From positions 18,872,265 through 18,936,264 of the forward strand of contig NW_020954562.1 in NCBI RefSeq assembly GCF_900497805.2: a stretch of DNA of 64,000 bases. The letters run 5' to 3'. The DNA comes from Vombatus ursinus. Lineage: Eukaryota > Chordata > Mammalia > Diprotodontia > Vombatidae. The notes under the pieces were generated by a model, which saw only the letters and a list, made by a program, of their open reading frames with translations, searched no databases and was not told the DNA's origin. Below are positions 1-58,300 of this stretch, in pieces; the first letter of the stretch is position 1, and every line of letters starts with the position of its first letter. Made by a program: the position numbers and the translations under genes.

Positions 1-1944
1 AGGATACAGGACAACATTCTAAAAGTTATTATTAATATCATATAAAAGTATAAAATGCTTTCTAAAATTTTATAAAGCAGTGTTATTTCTGAAACACATC
101 TTTACACTAGCTGGTCCCAAATAATACCAAATATTATTGTTAGCATGGCATGCATAATAATCCTTGCATGATGTTTTGTGCACACCTGTGACCACCAATA
201 AGGGAGTTGTGCCTCAGTTGTCATCCAAATATGTTTTCTCCATTTTTCCCTTCGATGTTGTAATGGAGTCCTTTAATTTTCAAAGGTTTATGCATATTGA
301 GAAAAAACATTTAAATTAATATCAACATAAAACTTAAAAATTCAAACATACCTCTTCTACTTCTGATACTTCAAAAGATGTGCTCTCAAATCTAGAAGCT
401 CTTATAATTCTTCTGAATAGTGAGGAGAATGTTTGGCTGGAAGTTAGGGTGGTTATTTGGAAATTTACATGGTAATATGTCATTTGAGAAGATTTGCTGC
501 CAGAGGAGGGCAACCAGGATGGTGAAGAGTCTTAGTCCTGCCTTGTGAGTTAGTTGAAGCTGGGACTGCTTGGGGAGGAGAAGAGAAGATAGTGGGAGAG
601 GGAACAAGACAGCTGTCCTCAATTATTTGAACATCTATCTTATGAAGAAAGGATGAGACTTGTTGTTCTTGGTCCCAGACAAAGGTTCTTGACTATTTTG
701 TATATGTGTGTTATGGACCCTTTTGGCAATCAGTTAGAGCCTGTGAGCCCCTTCTCAGAATAAAATACAAATAAAATCAATTATATTAAAAATAGTTTCC
801 AAAATGAGTAGCTAGGTGGTACAGGGGATAGAGAATGGGCTTGGAGTCAGGAAGATTCATCTTCCCAAGTTCAAATCTAGCCTAAGACATATAATAGCTG
901 TGCACCTCTGGGCAAGTCACTTTACCCTGTTTGCCCCAGTTTCCTCATTTGGAAAATGAGCTGGAGAAGGCAATGACAAAGCACTCCAGTATCTTTGCCA
1001 AGAAACTCCAAATGGGGAAAGAATCAGACACAACTAAAATCACACAACAACAGTTATCAAAATATTTTATTAAAAAGTTCAGGGATCCCTGAAATCCTTT
1101 ATTACAGGAGACAGAACTAGGAGCAGAAATATCGTTTAGTGAAAAAAACTTAAGCTTTGTATAAGGAAATACATGATAATTTTTTAATGCTTGCATTCCC
1201 ATAGTGGAACTTGCAGCCTCAGGATGTAGTGCATGCTCATTCATGGGAAATCTCTAAACAAAGGCAGATAACCTTTCTTTGTAAGGGGATTTTTTTTTTT
1301 GGATATAGATAGAATTAGGTGGCTTTTCATGTCTGAAATTTTTTGATTCTCTTATGCATTGTCAGCAAAGGCAAAGTGATGACTCAAGTGTTGCTACAGT
1401 CTTAAAAATCCCTTTTCTGCCTGTGATTAGAGTACAGCAGCTTTATTCCCCCTTCTCTTTGGTGGTACTGCAGAGACAAGGAGGAATACTTAGAGTACAT
1501 GAATCTTAATTTATCTGACCCAGGTACCTCACCACCAGCTGCATGTATTTCACAGCTTGGTTGGCAATTAATGATGTAAGCCTTTCTATCCATTTCATTT
1601 GGGAAACTGTAAGGTGCATGAAATTGAAATATTACATCACTGCAAGTAGATCTATAAAAAAAAAGTTTCTTTACATATACCTCTTAGAATTTCCCTTCCT
1701 CCTCCATAGAATCTAGCTAATTCATATGAATACCATTAGCATAAAATAACAATGAAACTTTGATGTTTATCTGGATTATCAGTAATTTGTTTACTTACTG
1801 TTTAGAAAATAAAATTTAAGAATGCTTTAGTTCAATTCAATAGGCTGAAGACATTTGTTGGAAACTACTTAACTTCCTTTGAAATTTTTAACCTTTTCTT
1901 TTATTGGCAAGACATAACATTTCTTTTCCTTTTTTCATGGTTAG
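1..1944 (+). other. GLRB intron, 3' part (5' end outside window)
   Basis: This is AT-rich sequence leading to the acceptor at 1944. Apart from one CORE-SINE (806-1051) nothing was recognised. I looked for the preceding small GLRB exon (VVVNIFINSFGSI region) and did not find it, so it lies further left. Confidence 0.85.
806..1051 (+). mobile_element. CORE-SINE with RTE/BovB-like tail (MAR1-like)
   Basis: A tRNA-like head (GAGTAGCTAGGTGGTACAGG) is followed by the CORE region (GGGCAAGTCACTTTACC), TTTCCTCAT, then the tail CACTCCAGTATCTTTGCCAA and a CAACAACA end. The same head-core-tail order recurs at 33860-34125. Confidence 0.75.
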
Positions 1945-47068
<45,124 letters not shown>

Positions 47069-49170
47069 TGTATTTTTGTCCATTTGTGTAAAATACAAGA
47101 CCATTCATTATTTCTCTTCTCAATCACAAAGGCCAGTCCGTGAAATCATTTGCATTTTTGAAGCAATATATAGCATTTTGATGCCGTGCAATTGTAATGA
47201 AATACGGCGTCTTAATTTTGAATGAAAGCATGACACTGTAAATGTCTGTGCTCTGACCAGTTAATGTGTATATATGTACAGCATACATCCTGCTCTAGGA
47301 ACGTGTGAAAAATAACTCATACTGCATCATTTATCAAATTCAAATAACTCTATACTGTTTCTATAAACATGCAAATTCAAGTGATCTGAATAATGAGAAA
47401 CTGATGTGCACGCTCTCTGATAAATGTCAGTATTCTAGTATATGTAGTATTTCAATGCTCCTTCCTTGTAACTTTCAGATAAAGCCATTTTGTTCTTATA
47501 TAATTTTTTATGGTACTATTGAAGAGCAAGCTATCTTATAATTTGGTTTATTTAACTTTGTAAGTTGAAAAAAATATCAGTTATTCCAATCTATATTCTG
47601 TAAAGAAAATAAAGGCCAGGCTAATTTTGTAAAGAGATCTTATTTAAAAGGTGCCATAACATAAAGGGAAGCTTGGAGGAGTGTGGGAGTGTGTGAAAAT
47701 GTATTGTGCCTTGTTTTTTGGTGAAATGAGAAAGAGCAAATTAGGAAAGGCAAAATGACAAAATATATAAGATAGTAAAATCTCATTTAAGTGACTTTTT
47801 AAATTGGTTAGCACATTGTTGTTGAATAGGATTGAAATTGAAGTGATACTGAGGGCACAATACCATAGTGCCTTCAAGAAGAAATAGTAATACTTTCTTT
47901 GGAATATAGAGGCAATGAATGGGTGATTCCTCAAAAAAGCAAAAATGTCCCGTAGCTGGAAATACTTTGGTACATAAAAAGGTCTGTAATTGCTAAAGGA
48001 TCTTAGATTGTTAGTTTTTTTTAATAGTTTTTAAATGATTATGCACATGACATATGTAATTGTGCAGACATCTGTTTAATCACATGTATAAACTTTGAAG
48101 AATTTTTTTTGCTTCCCCATTTGTCTTTTATATTTTGTTGTAAGACATTTAATCACTGTTATACCATTAGCATTTTCCTAATTAGTTTACTTAAAGGCTA
48201 AAAAGAATATTAGAACTTTGGTGCTCTTTTAAAGGAATTCTATTTTTCTCCTCACCCTGTTCTCCAGTTAAGATTTACCAACTTTAACCATTCCAACCTA
48301 AAAAGTGATTTCAAATTTGATGATGCATCTGCTTCTTATTTTGGTATTGTTTCCAAAGGTTTTCATATTTCTCTTAGAATTCTAGTGTTGAAATTCAAAG
48401 ATATCAGTAATTCATATTGGATAAATAATAACAAACATACCCTTAAAGACTAAAATAAACTCTGTATTAATTTAAGTGTTTCCTTTGCAGGTATGAGTTT
48501 AAGTGAATGCTGCCACTGTGTACTTCTTCTGATTGCTCTATTTGACTCATTGGTATCAAGTCTGTTGAATTAAAAAAAATACTCTTCATAAGTCATTAAA
48601 GTTTTCTAAAGTGGAAAGACACTAACTAAACACATGGTAGCCTGGGAGCACCCTTTAGTTGCAAAATTATTTCTATGCTGGAACAATTTACTATGCTCTG
48701 GCTATATATGAATGGCAAAGTCTACAAAGAATTAGATGAAATCAGGTCACTTAAATAACAAAAGAAAATGTAAGCAATGTGTTAATAGACAAACATTTTT
48801 TTAAAAAGGAAATAAACACAAAATAGCAATGTTTCCAGAATGTTTCCAAAGCCCTAATGAGTACAACTATGTCTATTTGAGGGGTTGTGTGCAAAATTAT
48901 CTCCATTTTCCTTTTAAAATCATTTTATCTTTTTAGAACTTACTTGTGCATTCATATTGCTGTTAAATTCCATTTATATTTAATGTTTTTGACCATGTCA
49001 AGTGTAAGAAATTAGGCCTTAAAATGGAAAATGTACTATAAAGCAGGTTTTTTTTCTCAACCCATGGTACCTCTTATCAGTAGTAATCTGTGTATTTTTT
49101 TTTCTTTTCTGCTGTGTAACAATATTATTGTGAAATATTTTGCAAAATAAAAATCCTAATAATCATAATA
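47069..49170 (+). other. GLRB: GLRB 3' UTR with candidate poly(A) signals
   Basis: No repeat was recognised over these 2.1 kb, which suits a transcribed UTR. AATAAA occurs at 47608-47613, 48811-48816 and 49146-49151. The last is followed by a TG/T-rich stretch. A short form of about 550 nt and a long form of about 2.1 kb are therefore both possible. The actual ends are inferred, not shown. Open frames within it on either strand are not credible proteins. Confidence 0.6.
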
Positions 49171-49699
49171 TATTATGCCTACTCCTATGTCTTTATTGTA
49201 CACTGAAGAACCAACACCAGGCAATGTTCATAGCAAATTCTATGACATGAGTATCTATTTATAATTATGCTCTTTAAAGTAGTTTTTTTTTATGTCATCT
49301 GCTTTGGTTAGAGATGTAGGTCACTTGGAACGTTTGCTGAGATTGCTCCTTTGTGTGAAATACAAAATGTGTTATTTCACACCTATTTATGGAAATGCAT
49401 ATACACTTTCATTTATGAACATCAGGCATCAAGAAAAACTCTTGTAAATATCGGCTTTAGGAATAGAAGTAAAAACAACAATATTCATGAATTAAGTAAT
49501 TGTTTATTTCTCTAGATTTTAATTCACATTTGGTCTTTATTTATAATAAATGTACAGTGTTGTTCTTGATATATTTACAAATATATGCACCAGGGTAGTA
49601 TAATTAAAATTAAATATGACATGTATTTTTTCAATAATTAATGATAGTCATTCAAAGATTCATATTGTTAATTTCACAAAGTGATGGATATTTCAAAGG

Positions 49700-49790
49700 G
49701 ATATATACTCCCTAAGTATGTATCAAATACAAAAGGAAAGAGTCCCTGCTCTCAAGATACATACATTTTATTAACGGTAGGCTACACATG
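49700..49790 (-). mobile_element. L2 LINE 3' end fragment
   Basis: CAAAAGGAAAGAGTCCCTGC then TCTCAAGATACATACATTTT, as in the longer antisense L2 copies. Confidence 0.45.
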
Positions 49791-50244
49791 TAGGAAATTG
49801 GTAGATAAAGAGAGGTATTTTTGTTTTGAAAGTTTTAAGGAGTGAAGTCATAGGGTTATAAATGAACAAAAACTTTCGAGGAGTAATGGTTATATTGATT
49901 GACTAATGGCTCCAGACCTAGAAAGCATGGGGGTGGGGGAGTGATGAGAAATTCGGTAGGGCTCTGAGCAGGAAGGTTTTCGGTTAGAAGATGACTAGGG
50001 AATAAAATGAATCATGGCTGGGACTAGTGTAAAGTAGTGGGGATAAGGAAACACTAATCATAACAGTAGGGCCCCATGAAGGGAGTTCTGAAATTGGAAG
50101 GGTTAAATCCTCATGACATGGCTATTCTGGCCTAGAAGGCAAGGCAGTTAAGGAGAAGATGATTGAGGAGGACTAAAATAAGGCATAACCGGGCCCAGTA
50201 TGAAATAGCAGGCCCTATCTATAGGCCTTATCTTTGGTTTGCCT

Positions 50245-51350
50245 TCTGTTTCTTCATCCATGTCACGCTCCTAACCATGAGTGTTCCCTATTTGCCTGTC
50301 CTATGCTCTCTTATCACTCATCTCATTTGGTAATCTCATCTACTCTCATAGATTAAATTATCATCTCTGCAGGTTGAATCCATGTATAAATCTATGAATA
50401 TGTATGTATCCTTATATAACTCTATTCCAATATCACTTACTGTCTCATGGACATTTTGAACTGGATGTCCCATAGGCTTCATGAACTCAACATATCCAAA
50501 GCAAAACTCATTTTCCCCCTAAATCATTTCTTCTCAAGCTGCCAATTACTGATGAGGGGACCAACATCTTTGGATTATCTAGCTCAACAACTTTGATGTC
50601 TTCATTGACTTCTCATTCTCGCCCCACGTATCCAATCCATTGCCAAATCTTGTCTCCTCTACCTTCACAACATCTCTCCTTTATCTTCCTTTTTGTCTAT
50701 TCACACAGCAATGACCTCAGTTCAGGCCCTCATCACTCTTCTCTTGAACTATTGTATTTTTTTTAACTTATCTCCTTGTTTCAACTCTCTCCATTGCCAT
50801 CTATCTTCCATCTATCAGCTGACTAGATTTTTCTAAAGTGTAGGTATAACCATGCCATTCCTCACTCCCAACAAAATTCTTCCAATTTATTCTAGTTTCA
50901 AATGTAAATCTCTCTGACATTTAAACCTGATCCCACCATATCTTTCCTATTCTTTTACAGTTTACCTTTCTTCATAGTCTCTTCTCTCAGTCTCTACAAT
51001 ATCATTTTTTTCTTCAAATTCTTCCCATAGGAAACTCCTTCTCTAATCTCTTTTTTTGTACTATTTCCCCACCCCCATCCCCACCCCCACCCCCATTCCT
51101 AGAGTGCTCACCACTGCCTCTTAATTTCCATGGATTTTTTCAATACTCAGGTCAAATCCTAGATTTTACAGAAGGCCTTTACAAAAGTTCCCTCAGCTCT
51201 TTTCTCTATGAGATTGCTATTCATCTACTCTGTTTACAACTTGTATATACCTAGTTATTATCATGTGAGGTCCTTGATAAAAGGGGCATTCTTTGTCTTT
51301 CTTTGAATCACAATGTCTGGTGTACAGTAGATGGTAATTTTATCTTCAGT
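50245..51350 (+). mobile_element. L2 LINE, 3' half, sense
   Basis: GAACTCAACATATCCAAAGC, CCAATCCATTGCCAAATCTT, CAGGCCCTCATCACTCTTCT, then TGCCATTCCTCACTCCC and the end AATGTCTGGTGTACAGTAGA. These follow the L2 ORF and 3' UTR order. The frame reads QALITLLLNYC-like text at the L2 reverse transcriptase C-terminus and is broken elsewhere. Confidence 0.8.
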
Positions 51351-51550
51351 TTGAAAACATAACTTGAATAGAACTATTTTTAGATGAAAAGATAGTGCAT
51401 TTTAATCTGAAACTATCAATGACATGGGAACTGGTAAATAAAGAACTAAATAAAGCTATAGTAATATTTAGGCTGAAAATCATATGATTGGAAATATTGT
51501 AAGGATGCATTATTCACAAAGCAATAAAGTCAAATTAATAGCAATGTCAG

Positions 51551-51692
51551 TGGCAGCTAGGTGATGCAGTGGATAGAGCACTGACCCTGAAGTCAGGAGG
51601 ACCTGAGTTCAAATTCAGCCTCAGACCAAACACTTGACACTTACTAGCTGTGTGACCCTGGGCAAGTCACTTAACCCCAATTGCCTTAAAGA
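51551..51692 (+). mobile_element. WSINE1-like CORE-SINE with target-site duplication
   Basis: Head GGCAGCTAGGTGATGCAGTG, CORE GCTGTGTGACCCTGGGCAAG, end CCCCAATTGCC. The perfect 14-bp duplication AATAGCAATGTCAG lies at 51537-51550 and 51693-51706. Confidence 0.92.
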
Positions 51693-52012
51693 AATAGCAA
51701 TGTCAGGAGATAGTTAAATAAATGTAGGTTCAATAATATTCACACTAAAGACCTACAAGATAGACTGTAAAGTAAGATTAATTGAAGATTTAGAAGGAAA
51801 GCAAACTGATTAAATCATATAATTGTAATTCTTTAATATTGATAGGTATGTCAGTTATCTTATATTCTATAAAGCAAGAGAAATGTGAAATGTGGCATTT
51901 TTATTTTTACTATTAACAATTTATTTTAAAATATTAATGTAATGTAATTAATGCCAGATAAAATTTATAAAAGTTCTTATCTGAAATATATCTGTCCACA
52001 GCTTCAGTAATT

Positions 52013-52047
52013 AAAAAAAAAGCAACAGCAACAACAACAACAAAAAC
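52013..52047 (+). repeat. A-rich/(AAC)n simple repeat
   Basis: GCAACAGCAACAACAACAAC within A-rich sequence. Confidence 0.8.
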
Positions 52048-52994
52048 CTAAGTAATTTCCTAAGGAAAATCTTACTGGCAAAATCCGTCTTTAAACATTT
52101 TGTTATTTGTTTTGTTTATGTGAGTTATATTTATTTTCTGATGCCATTTGTGTTAGTAGGTAATATTTGTTTCTCAATTAAAATCTCCATCTGAACCTAA
52201 TCTCCAAATGCCTGTTGTAAATCTGATCTTGCACTGTAAGCCAACTGCATCTCAATTGATTTTATTGACAGCTTGGCATCTTTAATGACTACAGGACCCA
52301 GAGTAATTTACTAAGGACTTCATTGCAACCTACCACAGGTCATCTTCAAATGATCTCATTGGAGTATAGAGTTATTAGTCAATTACCATTGCCTTGCCTT
52401 GTGCTATTGATTATGACAAAACAGATTTTTTTTTACTGTGAATGAGAAAGGGATTTTAAAAAAAATAAATAGAAACTTTTCAAAACCTAGCTGATTTGAT
52501 ATGTCTACTACTGTCCTTTGGGACATTCCTTTATATGCTTGTTGAGAGACCAAAAAGCATTGGGCCAAAATGGTACTAAAAAAGGTATTAATCTCCCCTA
52601 CTACTAATAGCCAGTGTCATACAATGTAATTATTTAGAATTTCCCCATTAGCACATATGTTTGACACTAAAATTGGCAGCATGTCTTCACTAACAATCTC
52701 CAGTTTTTGTTTTTAATTTTGGTTTGCTTTATATATCTCAAGCAGATGCAACATGATTTCTGATTACCAAGACAATCTTTCACTTATGAATTATATGGGA
52801 CTTGAAATGATCAAATTATGGAGGCCTGTCATAGCATTTTACAAAGTCTATGTTTTTAACAGAAGTTCACTTTCGTGGTGCATTCACTTGTGTGTTCACA
52901 AGCCTATTCATTAGGAAATTATTGACAACTGAGTTTTTTAATTCATCCATTAGAAAGAAAAACAACTTTGAAGTTTCTAGATGATTGATACTTA

Positions 52995-53200
52995 CTGCCA
53001 AGCAAATTTCACACTACTCTGCAAGGTGTTCAAGGTCATCCACACCCTGATGCTACCCTATCTTTTCTGCCTCATAATACTTCTCTTCCTATAATCTATG
53101 ACAAATGAAATGGAACATTCTGCTCCCTGAATCTACCCACACACTCATCCCACTGCACCATCCCCTTCCAGTGCTAAAGAGCTGTTAATGTTCTTGGCTG
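52995..53200 (+). mobile_element. L2-like fragment
   Basis: CAAGGTGTTCAAGGTCATCC and CACCCTGATGCTACCCTATC resemble the L2 stretch before its 3' UTR; weak. Confidence 0.4.
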
Positions 53201-53494
53201 ATGTCATCATGCTTCTTTCTTTTGGATTTTGCATCTCTGCTGTCCATTCCATTGTCTCTGCTGGTATTGTAGTTGCCAAGCAGCTCTCTGCTACCATCTG
53301 CTGGTCTTTACCTTGGCATGGTCATTATCTGTTCTAGTGACTCTCTAGTAGAGTGCCTAATGAGCCTCTCTCTATATATATGTATAAAAGCCTTTGTCAG
53401 ACAAAAATATAAATATATACTGAGAGGAACCCAATATCTATATTTATATGTATGTATGTATGTATCTCCAGGCTACTTATCCTCAATTACTTCA

Positions 53495-53935
53495 ACTAGA
53501 ATGGAATTTAAGATCCTTCATTGTCCTGATTGGCCACCTTTGGATGGTTTCCAACTTTTCAATGTCTGTCCTGAAATGTGACATTCAAAATTGAACACAA
53601 TACTCTGTATGTGGTTGAACAAGAAGAAGGTACATCAGAATTCTCACCTTTCTTCTCCCGGACACCATGGTTCTCAATGCAGCCTAGGGCTCCACAAACT
53701 TTGTGGGGTACAAAGCCATACACAATTGCCTTGTTCTGAGCTTAAGGTCCATCATGATCCCAATTGTTATTTAAACAAGCTGTTCTTTTACAATGCCTCC
53801 CCCATCTTTTACATGTGAAGCCAATTATTTTAGCACCTAAGTGTAAGACTTTAAAATTATCCTTATTAAATTTCATCTTGTTAGATTAAACCCATTGTTC
53901 TAGCCTGTCAGGATATTTTTTGAACCTGGACTCTA
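53495..53935. mobile_element. L3/CR1-type LINE 3' UTR remnant
   Basis: ATTGAACACAATACTCTGTA, CAATGCAGCCTAGGGC, GTGTAAGACTTTAAAATTAT and TCTAGCCTGTCAGGATATTT match the recalled order of the mammalian L3 3' region. Confidence 0.55.
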
Positions 53936-54260
53936 ACATATCCTTTGACCATTTATCAATTGGACAATGACTTATATTCTTATAAATTTGACTTAGTTTT
54001 CTACATATTTAAGAAATGAGGACTATATCAGAGACCCTGGCTCTAAAATTGTTTCCCAGTTTTCTGGCTTTTCTTCTAATCTTGGTTGCATTAGCTTTGT
54101 TTGTGCAAAGACTTTTCAATTTAATGCAATCAAAATTATCCATTTTGCATTTCATAATGTTCTCTACCTCTTGTTTGGTCATAAATTCTTTCTTTCTCCA
54201 TAAATCTGATAGGCAAACTATTCCTTGCTCTCCTAGATTGCCTATAGACTCAAGAACTTT
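53936..54260 (-). mobile_element. L1 LINE fragment, antisense
   Basis: ATATCCTTTGACCATTTATC, TTTGTGCAAAGACTTTTCAA and ATAATGTTCTCTACCTCTTG are L1 sequence between the 3' UTR and ORF2. Both ends are missing. Open frames on both strands here are chance. Confidence 0.75.
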
Positions 54261-55439
54261 CAACCCAAGACTATAAATGTCCATTTTTCAGGACTGGTAG
54301 TTCTTGGATTTTTCTTGGGGAAGGAAATACAAAGAGAAGAAGGTGGCAAGGAACTCGGGTTTACTTAACCAAGTACGTGTTCCCACTGACATAATCTTTT
54401 AGCCACCATTGCTGCTGAGGGAGGAAGGGAGAGAAATTCCTCCATCTATCTTTGATTCAAACCCATGCAAAAGAGTGCTGGAAATAAATCTCACAGGGAA
54501 AATCCTGAAGGAGACTATGCAGCACCATTTTCAAAGCTTTCCAAAGCTAGGCTAGAGCAAATGACTCCTTTTGATTTGGTTTCTAATCATCTTCAGCACT
54601 ACCTAACAACCCCAGTGAGGTGGACCAATAAGGTACTTCTGTATGACGCCAGAAAAACATCCAACTTGAAGGAGCCAATTGCACATACCAGCACAATTAA
54701 AGCTGTTCTAGTTGAACAAAAATAGCTCTTCTATAAGTTTATCACATGTGCTAGGTTAACTTCCAATTCAGGCAAAGATTTCTCTGACTACCTCTACTTA
54801 AAAAGACTTTTTTTTTTTGTTACAGTCGGGTTCTAGTTTTTCCAAGTTAATTTCTCTCCATTTTTAAGTTGAATTGTTGGGTAATATTGAAATTGAATGC
54901 ATTGAGACTTTGGCACAAATTGTCCCATATTTCTATGTGCTAGTGGCACATTCTATCCATAATCCTTCCTATCAATCTTCCATTAATTATTGAAATATTA
55001 GAACTTAAGAATTGTTGGCTATGTGATGGGATTTCTTTGAGATCAATATTGTCTCAGTAGCTTAAAAAAGAAACTAGCTATCTAATAAATCTTATCTTGT
55101 AAGTAAATAAACAAAGGAGGCTGGGGGGGGAAGGCAAACTCAAAAAGTATAAAAAACAATTATCTTGTATTCAAACAAAAATAGAGCACAATTAACTGAT
55201 TACTTTCTCTTTTTTCACTTTTTTCATATTTTACCATACTGTTGTGAGTCCACATGTTTGCAACAAAGAATTAGATATAAGGAATTTGCAACTGCAGGAA
55301 TTTTTGTAAGATTATGATAAATTCATCCAAGTCTCCTATACCTTCTATATGTATAATGAAAACTTGTTCATAATGAAGATTCTGAGGCATACTGCTATAT
55401 CAAAGTGTCTTTGGAATCTTTGAGAAAATCTTGGTCAAT

Positions 55440-55915
55440 GTGTTTTTTAAAAATATATTTTCATTGATATCTTTTGTCTTTCCATATTTTAGATCTTCTT
55501 CTGTTCCTTAATTCTATCCCCTCCCAGAAAGTCATCCCGTATAACAAAGGCATTTTTTTCAAAAGACAAATATTTTTAAAAATCAGCAAAATGTATTAAT
55601 ACAATGAAAAAAACAATATTTCACACCTGTGAACTCCTAATACCTACAAATGAGTAAAGGGAATTGTCTTCTTATATCTTTTCTTTGGGGGGAATTGGAT
55701 TTATTTCTATAATTTTGCATTTTAGTTTTTTTTATTGTTTTGAAGTTGCTGTTCATTGCATTTGTATTGTTGTTGTGTATAATGTTTTCCTGGCTTTACT
55801 TACTTTACACTCATTCATGTACATCTTTCTCTGTCTAGCTTTAGCATTAATGCATACTGTACTGCAATTCTTTGTAGATGGATAACCCATGCACTATGAC
55901 ATAATGTCAATTCTG
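55440..55915 (-). mobile_element. L1 LINE 3' UTR fragment of another subfamily, antisense
   Basis: TATTTTCATTGATATCTTTT, CCCTTCCCAG-like text, ATCCCGTATAACAAAGGCAT, TTATATCTTTTCTTTGGGG and GTATAATGTTTTCCTGGC. Confidence 0.6.
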
Positions 55916-56684
55916 TGTTAAAAAGAATATTCAGTCATCCTATTTTTACCATTACCTTGGACCAAGAGTTCTTTCTCAAAGTAAGAAGTTACAGATTATG
56001 ATTTTTTTAACTTGTTAGCCCCATATCAGCCTTATGCACTACCAAATTCTTACTGAATTGAACACAAAATCTTAGAATCAAAAATGACATTAGGGATCAA
56101 CTCCTTCCAAGATGAAATCCCTAATTTTCACTTTTAGAAATTACTTCATTTAAGTACTAAAGTGGAGAATCCTGTGTTAATACTTAAAATGAGTGAGCCT
56201 GACAGCTAATTAGGCTGTTTGCCACCAAAATTTGATGACAAAATAAGTCAGAGAATTAAAGCAACAGAACTGTTAACAAGACAGTTGTAGAAATAGCAGA
56301 AATGTCACAGTACATAATCCCACACTGACACTGATTTACTAGTCCACTCATAGAGAATAAGAATATTTCGGAGAGAAAGAACATACTGGATATATAATCT
56401 CTCACATATTTCTTCCCCAGTATAACTCCTTTCAACTGCTCCAGATTGGGGAGAAACAGAGGTAGGGACTGATTTACTTTAAAATAAATAGCTATTGAGG
56501 GAAAAATCAGGAAAGATATTCCCTTGTGGGAATATTATAGGAAAATTGAGAGTATTCTTCTGTATGGATTAAATGTATTGTTAATGTTTTGTTACAGAAG
56601 CAGTATGAAAATAGTGGATAGGTAGCTGGGATACGATTCATTAAAGCCCCGTCCCTACCCCACCTTAAAAATCAGAATGACATC

Positions 56685-56820
56685 TCAGCCTCAGTTTATT
56701 CATTTGCAAAATGACAGTATCTCATATTTACCTCACAGGGTAGTTGTAAGGATAAAATGTGACAATATAAACAATATATTTCACAAAACTTAAAACCATA
56801 TAGAAATGTCAGCTATTTAC
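56685..56820 (+). mobile_element. MIR/THER1-type SINE, 3' part
   Basis: CAGCCTCAGTTTATTCATTT, GCAAAATGACAGTATCTCA, CACAGGGTAGTTGTAAGG. Confidence 0.65.
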
Positions 56821-57124
56821 TAACTCCTAAATGGGTTGATATCTGGGATGGCAAAGGAAATTACCCCAACCTGAGATTCACAAATCCTTTGGGTGTTTAC
56901 ATTGTTTTGCCAGCAAAAAGGAATCAAATTATGTTTTGAATTGCTTTTTTAGTTCAGTTATTTGTCTGACCTGATTAAGTAAAATGTTTAATAATTGATG
57001 TGCATCAAGTGCTCCATCAAGAGAAACTCTTGTAATGGCTCAAATAAGTACTACATTCATTTTAAGGCATGTCCATGTACTTGCAAGTCTGTTTTCAGAA
57101 ATGTAGCATAAGCGTATATAGAGT

Positions 57125-57320
57125 TGGAGGGTTAGAGTTGGGGAGGCTAAGCACCTTAGTTCAAATGTCAGATCTGAAATTTACTCACCATTTGAACCTG
57201 GACAAATCACTTTGCCTCTCCATGCCTCAGTTTCTTTGTAAAATGAAGGCAACAAAACATGTATTATTTATCTTTCAGGAAAGTATTTTTAAACATTAAA
57301 GCATTACATAAATGTGTGGT
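57125..57320 (+). mobile_element. MIR-type SINE
   Basis: TTCAAATGTCAGATCTG, ACCTGGACAAATCACTTTGC, CATGCCTCAGTTTCTTTG. Confidence 0.65.
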
Positions 57321-57959
57321 ATTAATATAAAAGAAAGGTAGGGATATTGGTAGTCAATAAGTAAGGCATAATTTTAATTTTGTATTTAATGCAAAGAGCA
57401 TAATGTTCATTTTTGTGGAACTCAACAGATAATGATGTTCAGGAAATAATTAATTGACATGTGAAGACATAATTAAGTTGGGGTTACATTAGGTAAACTT
57501 TTAGCTTATAATATTGAGAAATTTAAACTCTTGAATCCTATCGCAGTTACATTATACCAAAATCCTTTATTTAAACAGAATGGAGAAGAGTTTTTCTTTG
57601 GAATCCAAACCATCACTGACACTCGTTGCTCATTTGTTCTGTAGCTAACTCAAACAACCTGAAAAATGCCCTAACTTGGGAGCCAATTTCTGACAATAAG
57701 ATTCTCTGAACTTATCTGACCTACTTCTGAGATAACAGACTATACATAAGCCACCCCTAGACTTATTCCTGAAATCTTCCCAGCATTACAGAACCCTCTA
57801 GAGCTTGCATTTTACTGATAGTGTATTCAAGAATCAAGGATCACTTTCATACCCCAATAAGAAAACAGAGTCGGAATTTATGGGAGGGTATTTCAATGCA
57901 ATACTTACTCTATCCTCTTACAGAGGATAGGGACTGAAACTGTGATTTCATTGATAAAG

Positions 57960-58160
57960 AGAACTCTTAGGTGAGGAAATTTTTCCTGATGTAGGTTGTC
58001 ACCTTCTCTGCAACGTATTGCTCCCCACTTCCTTTTCCATTTTGTCTTCACCCATTAAAATGTAAGGCCTGTGAAGTAAGTGACTACCTTGATTGATCAT
58101 AGTTATATGACTCCTTTAGCTCAATGCCTGACACGTAAGTGTCTAATGAATTACAAATTT
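57960..58160 (+). mobile_element. L2 LINE 3' end
   Basis: ATTAAAATGTAAGGCCTGTG, then CTCAATGCCTGACACGTAAG and TGTCTAATGAATT. Confidence 0.55.
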
Positions 58161-58194
58161 GTCTATCTATCTATTATCTATCTTTCATGGTTGC

Positions 58195-58300
58195 CTAGAA
58201 CACTGAGAACTCGAAAGCTTGACCCAGGGTCATATAACCAATGGATGTCAAAGGCAGGATAGTAACCCAAGTCCTCCTGGCTCCAAGATCAGCTCTATAT
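58195..58300 (-). mobile_element. MIR-type SINE fragment, antisense
   Basis: TTGACCCAGGGTCATATAAC and AACCCAAGTCCTCCTGGCTC, preceded by an ATCT run at 58163-58185. Confidence 0.6.

Noticed and set aside
53273-53581. 102-codon + strand frame
   Set aside because: It spans a TATG simple repeat and an L3-like segment, with no conserved motif.
54465-54725. 86-codon + strand open frame starting MQKSAGNKSHRENP
   Set aside because: It resembles no family I know, has no exon or promoter context, and the length is within chance.
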